Positions 5,626 to 8,379 of a stretch of 8,379 nt of DNA are shown in pieces (position 1 is the stretch's first letter; each line of letters begins with the position of its first letter). The notes under the pieces were generated by a model, which did no database searches, had not been told where the DNA came from, and was given only the letters and a program-made list of their open reading frames with translations. Origin of the DNA: Candidatus Fischerbacteria bacterium RBG_13_37_8 (GTDB taxonomy: Bacteria; Acidobacteriota; HRBIN11; MFGW01); NCBI GenBank assembly GCA_001780385.1, contig MFGW01000109.1, forward strand, positions 1,027 to 9,405, read 5' to 3'. A program made the translations under genes and the position numbers.

Positions 5626-7595
5626 TGCAAAGTAAGAGATCCGGACATTTAGACAGGAAGATAGATCTTTCAGGAAAGGATAAAGCTATGCAGCTTAGAG
5701 CTGTTCACTTTGTATTATTAGCATTATCCTTAGGATTAATAGTTGTATTAGCTTCGGAAGCACCACAAGACTTGAGAAATGCCATTCAGCAACTCAGGGA
5801 TATAGATACATGGCATTCTCAGCATGGAGATTTACAATCTTTTGCTGATACACAGATAAAGAATAAGTTGAATGAGTCTGGACAGCTAAGGCTGCTTAAC
5901 ATGAATCCTATTCTATTTCCTGGATCAAACATACTACGATTGCGTTGCATAGAACCTAGAAAACCTAAACAACCAAAAGAAATCCTTATTCATGTAAAGT
6001 ACAGACCACCAAATTGGTTTTTTTCAGATTCGAAGGATATCAATTCTATAGAGCAAACAGATGAGTCTGACTTCTCAGAAAAAATGAAGCCAGATCCTTA
6101 CCAAATCCCTAAATTCAATCAGCCTGGATTTCAGTGGTGGAGTGCATTTAGTCTTAAAAATTTTATTAGTCTATGGAATGGATATAATGATATATTTGAT
6201 ATAGAAATTGCTATTCAATTGGAGCCAATGGCTTTTAGTGAGACTTACGTTCAAAGCATTGAAAAACTCTTTCAAAGCCCACAGATTCTTTATAGCATTG
6301 AGTCTGAATCTATGGCTTTTGAAGAGACTTTCCAATATCGCACCAGGGACATTCTCAATGCAAAGACAAGAGTTCTATGGGCTATTGAATCTGTTGAAAA
6401 CGATAAAATTACGAGTTTCGACTTTGTGACAGAAGCAAAATTGTTTAAACTTAGACCTGAGCAGAAGACAAAACTTAATCCACAAATAACATGGGCTTAT
6501 ATTGCCTATGATCTCCGACCCAAAGAGCTACCCTTGAAGGATGACTTGCTGGGAGGATTTACAGTCTTCTATCTACCTGTTAGGACTGAGGAAATATATT
6601 CAGCAATTGATGGACAAAAAGTTTTAATGGGAGAACGATTCCTAAATAAATGGCGGCGAGGCTCGTTTCAACATTCATTCCCTGAACTTAGCAAAATTGC
6701 TTCAAATTTCCAAGACCTATCAATAAGACAACTTGAAAGCATGCTTGATGATCGAATAGAACGCTCTGGGGAACCTTTATCAGTGTTTGGAATTAGGCTT
6801 CCGCCGGAAGAAACAACTCGTTGGGGAATTTTTATTCTTGTTGCTGTGCAACTCTATTTTTATATTCACTTAGTGGCTTTTGAACGCCACATAAAAGATA
6901 AACATGATGATCCTTCTTGGGAAGTAGCATGGATTGGTCTTTACTCTTTGACAGCTTCTAGAGTTTTGTCGTTTATATCAGCATGTTTGATTCCTTTTGT
7001 AGTAGCTAGCTTTTCTGGAGTATATTTAATGAGAAGCGAGAAATGGGAATGGAGCATGATAGCCGCAGTTTCAGTGTTAGGTAGTTTCCTTTGTTCAACT
7101 CTAACTTGCAAAAGCTGGCTCGGGATCTGGGGATACTCTTTTTTGCCTTACAAAAGCCTATCAACTGGAGTAGCTAAAAAAATAAAGTCTAAGAACATTC
7201 CTATTCTAATTCTTATCGGCATAGGAGTGCTAGGACTTGAGATTGTTCTTTTCCTGTGTGGAGCGATACTGCGAGCTGGCGTTTTGAGCACAGAACTTAA
7301 TGCCTATTTTGCAGTGCTTCTTATTGCAGTCATGCCTCTATTGTTTTCTATTGCATGCATATCTGCCTTCATTCTTGGTAGATTTCTCTCATTTCTCACA
7401 AATAAGTATAAGGCGGCATTTTGCGCATTAATAAGTGTGGCTATCGTTGCTATTACTACCAGCACCCAAATCTGGACGCTTACAGGCTACAACACTTCAG
7501 TACTTTTTCCTGGTCAGTATGTAGCTGGCTCAATTGCTGTGGTGCTTGCTAGTTTGCTTGGAGTATATAGTAATCGTCGCGCTGATGGTCAATGA
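5625..7595 (+). CDS. Multi-pass membrane protein with a large soluble domain, function not recognised
   Basis: A 656-residue protein I cannot assign to a family. A basic N-terminus (residues 1-25) precedes one membrane segment (about 26-44, VHFVLLALSLGLIVVLA). A soluble domain of about 350 residues (45-398) follows, with no recognised catalytic motif; it is rich in aromatic and charged residues and lies probably outside the cytoplasm by the positive-inside rule. The C-terminal part has about seven hydrophobic segments: 399-417, 436-468 (long, perhaps two), 477-495, 524-550, 559-585, 595-617 and 628-648. Basic stretches lie near 419-427 and 515-524. The start is supported by GAGGGAG and by overlap with the 22-codon ORF. 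The gene is 47 bases plus that ORF downstream of the nucleosidase segment, with no obvious terminator between, so it may be co-transcribed with the TIR gene. Sampled GC is higher than in the TIR gene, hinting at a separate origin. Membrane effectors are frequent in abortive-infection systems, but nothing here proves that role. Confidence 0.8.
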   Translation: MQSKRSGHLDRKIDLSGKDKAMQLRAVHFVLLALSLGLIVVLASEAPQDLRNAIQQLRDIDTWHSQHGDLQSFADTQIKNKLNESGQLRLLNMNPILFPGSNILRLRCIEPRKPKQPKEILIHVKYRPPNWFFSDSKDINSIEQTDESDFSEKMKPDPYQIPKFNQPGFQWWSAFSLKNFISLWNGYNDIFDIEIAIQLEPMAFSETYVQSIEKLFQSPQILYSIESESMAFEETFQYRTRDILNAKTRVLWAIESVENDKITSFDFVTEAKLFKLRPEQKTKLNPQITWAYIAYDLRPKELPLKDDLLGGFTVFYLPVRTEEIYSAIDGQKVLMGERFLNKWRRGSFQHSFPELSKIASNFQDLSIRQLESMLDDRIERSGEPLSVFGIRLPPEETTRWGIFILVAVQLYFYIHLVAFERHIKDKHDDPSWEVAWIGLYSLTASRVLSFISACLIPFVVASFSGVYLMRSEKWEWSMIAAVSVLGSFLCSTLTCKSWLGIWGYSFLPYKSLSTGVAKKIKSKNIPILILIGIGVLGLEIVLFLCGAILRAGVLSTELNAYFAVLLIAVMPLLFSIACISAFILGRFLSFLTNKYKAAFCALISVAIVAITTSTQIWTLTGYNTSVLFPGQYVAGSIAVVLASLLGVYSNRRADGQ

Positions 7596-7690
7596 AAATA
7601 TGCTTTCTAGTGCTTTTTAATTTAATTTATTGGAAAACTTTTGCTTTTATAAAAATAAACTTTAAAATGGAAGCTTAAAATTCTAATTAC

Positions 7691-7720
7691 TTGAAAAGAT
7701 ATTCTTTGATATTTTATACT
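7691..7720 (+). promoter_or_regulatory. Possible promoter upstream of the inverted repeat
   Basis: TTGAAA (7691-7696) and TATACT (7715-7720) are 18 bases apart. A transcript would start near 7727, a few bases before the left arm of the inverted repeat, so it could serve a small structured RNA. AT-rich DNA gives such boxes by chance. Confidence 0.3.
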
Positions 7721-7731
7721 TTTTCTCTAAC

Positions 7732-7926
7732 TTCAGAACTCCTGACATAACTCTGAAAAATGAGCTATAATGCATATTTTAAAAGAATATTTTCAAATAT
7801 ATCGTTCTAATTAATGCAACATATTCAGGACATTTTGAGGCTGATGTATGCTTTTCTTGCCGATTATGAATGGTAAGGATAAAAAATGTTGCGCAAAAAT
7901 TTGCAACTATGTCAAGGAGTTCTGAA
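7732..7926. repeat. Long inverted repeat (18/19-base arms) bounding a 195-base segment
   Basis: The left arm 7732-7749 (TTCAGAACTCCTGACATA) is the inverse complement of the right arm 7908-7926 (TATGTCAAGGAGTTCTGAA) except for one extra A in the right arm. Beyond one mismatch, two more outer base pairs extend it. A 7-base nested repeat lies inside (GCAACAT 7816-7822 with ATGTTGC 7886-7892), and GTTGC 7888-7892 can also pair with GCAAC 7903-7907. No target-site duplication flanks the arms and there is no transposase. It could be a miniature inverted-repeat element, the closing stem of a structured RNA, or a regulatory site. The arm length makes chance unlikely. Confidence 0.6.
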
Positions 7927-8109
7927 TTTTATAAAATACCACTCTCTGTTATTATTTACTCTATATATTTTCTAATTTCCAGGTACTTTATTAATGCATT
8001 TTTCTTCATCGCTATTTTACCCTACTTTTTCATTCTCTGCCTTTTATTGTTGCTAATACCCCCTGCTTTATACACTAATTATCTCTGTAAATTACACAAT
8101 CAACCTTGA
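7870..8109 (+). CDS. Doubtful small hydrophobic protein
   Basis: Seventy-nine codons encode a basic N-terminus and one or two strongly hydrophobic segments (about residues 25-68, rich in Phe, Ile, Leu and Tyr). No Shine-Dalgarno precedes the ATG at 7870 or the internal ATG at 7909, the 5' part overlaps the inverted repeat, and the 3' end overlaps the convergent gene by 18 bases. T-rich DNA readily yields such hydrophobic ORFs, so it is probably not a gene; a small membrane toxin-like protein is the alternative. Confidence 0.2.
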   Translation: MVRIKNVAQKFATMSRSSEFYKIPLSVIIYSIYFLISRYFINAFFFIAILPYFFILCLLLLLIPPALYTNYLCKLHNQP

Positions 8110-8379
8110 TAAAAGAAGAGCTTCAAATACATACGGAAAAAAAGCAAAGTATTCTTTTGGCGAAAATGATATGACATTTTTGAATATTCTTTTCATTTCT
8201 TCTTGAAATCGTTCGTTATTTATAGCATCAGCGAGTATTTGAATACCATGGCCAAGTTCAAACAACCTTTCAGGGCGGAAATTCCCTCGCAATGTAAGCC
8301 ATCTGTATATATGATGGCATGGTTTATTGCTTTGCCACTTATTTCCGTGCACTTTAAGCCAATTATCATCAAAAATTAT
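8092..8379 (-). CDS. 3' end of an unrecognised gene (cut by right window edge)
   Basis: On the minus strand the frame is open from the right edge to TAA (complement of 8092-8094), giving 95 residues. A GTG at 8352-8350 could be an internal start, but the frame stays open upstream (DDNWLKVHG...) with no Shine-Dalgarno, so this is more likely the C-terminus of a longer protein. The product is soluble and mixed, rich in aromatic and basic residues (KPCHHIYRWLTLRGNFRPER, then a helical segment LADAINNERFQEEMKRIF). I recognise no family. It converges on the rightward block and probably marks its right boundary. Confidence 0.55.
   Translation of the reverse strand: MIFDDNWLKVHGNKWQSNKPCHHIYRWLTLRGNFRPERLFELGHGIQILADAINNERFQEEMKRIFKNVISFSPKEYFAFFPYVFEALLLSRLIV

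Larger units (their letters stand above)
7596..8091. other. Non-coding or weakly coding gap of about 500 bases
   Basis: AT-rich stretch after the membrane protein with no confident gene. It holds a possible promoter (7691-7720), a long inverted repeat with arms at 7732-7749 and 7908-7926, and a doubtful hydrophobic ORF (7870-8109). I see no clear rho-independent terminator for the membrane protein gene: hairpins near 7620-7680 are A/T only and short. Confidence 0.6.

Noticed and set aside
6226..6335. Near-repeat in the membrane protein (PMAFSETY at 201-208 and SMAFEETF at 229-236)
   Set aside because: Too short and imperfect to support a duplicated unit; noted as coincidence unless homologues keep both.
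6208..6429. Plus-strand 73-codon ORF inside the membrane protein gene
   Set aside because: Out-of-frame shadow of a well-supported gene.
7732..7926. Retron msr-msd region bounded by a1/a2 repeats
   Set aside because: The paired arms recall that layout, but there is no reverse transcriptase gene in the window and no visible priming guanosine context.
1..8379. CRISPR array, tRNA, rRNA, insertion sequence or integrase
   Set aside because: No regularly spaced repeats, no cloverleaf or rRNA-like stretches, and no transposase or integrase motifs were seen on either strand.

Overview
This AT-rich bacterial window reads as part of a defence island. The organism cannot be named from it. Shine-Dalgarno sites, sigma70-like promoters and a type I restriction-modification gene indicate a bacterium. 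Ankyrin repeats in an AT-rich genome would suit a Legionella- or Coxiella-like gammaproteobacterium, but that is only a guess.

Layout. Bases 1-464 (minus strand) hold the 5' end of hsdM, the methyltransferase subunit of a type I restriction-modification system; it runs off the left edge. A 164-base divergent promoter region follows. A rightward block runs from 629 to 7595: an OLD/AAA15-type ABC ATPase (629-1870) overlaps by 8 bases a separate TOPRIM nuclease-like gene (1863-2555), so the pair resembles a split OLD system such as PARIS or AbiL. Next is a 655-residue protein with a TIR domain, ankyrin repeats and winged-helix-like segments (2681-4648). A nucleoside phosphorylase/nucleosidase domain lies immediately downstream in the same reading frame, ending at 5509. 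A 22-codon ORF (5557-5625) overlaps the start of an unrecognised multi-pass membrane protein (5625-7595). The last 780 bases hold a long inverted repeat, a doubtful small hydrophobic ORF and the 3' end of an unrecognised minus-strand gene that enters from the right.

The most notable point is the junction at 4646-4648. The TIR-ankyrin gene stops at a TAG, but the same frame stays open from there to 5509. The first strand of the phosphorylase fold is encoded upstream of any usable start codon. The simplest reading is one ancestral 942-codon gene, TIR - ankyrin - winged helix - nucleosidase, now cut by an amber codon. The codon could be a nonsense mutation, a readthrough site or a sequencing error. 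The intact protein would combine a domain type that consumes NAD+ with one that can hydrolyse nucleosides or ATP.

How the genes may work together (inference). The ATPase/TOPRIM pair and the TIR-nucleosidase protein are both typical abortive-infection modules, and the membrane protein could be a third component or an unrelated neighbour. Sampled base composition differs between hsdM, the central cassette and the membrane gene, which suggests the block was assembled from separate acquisitions.
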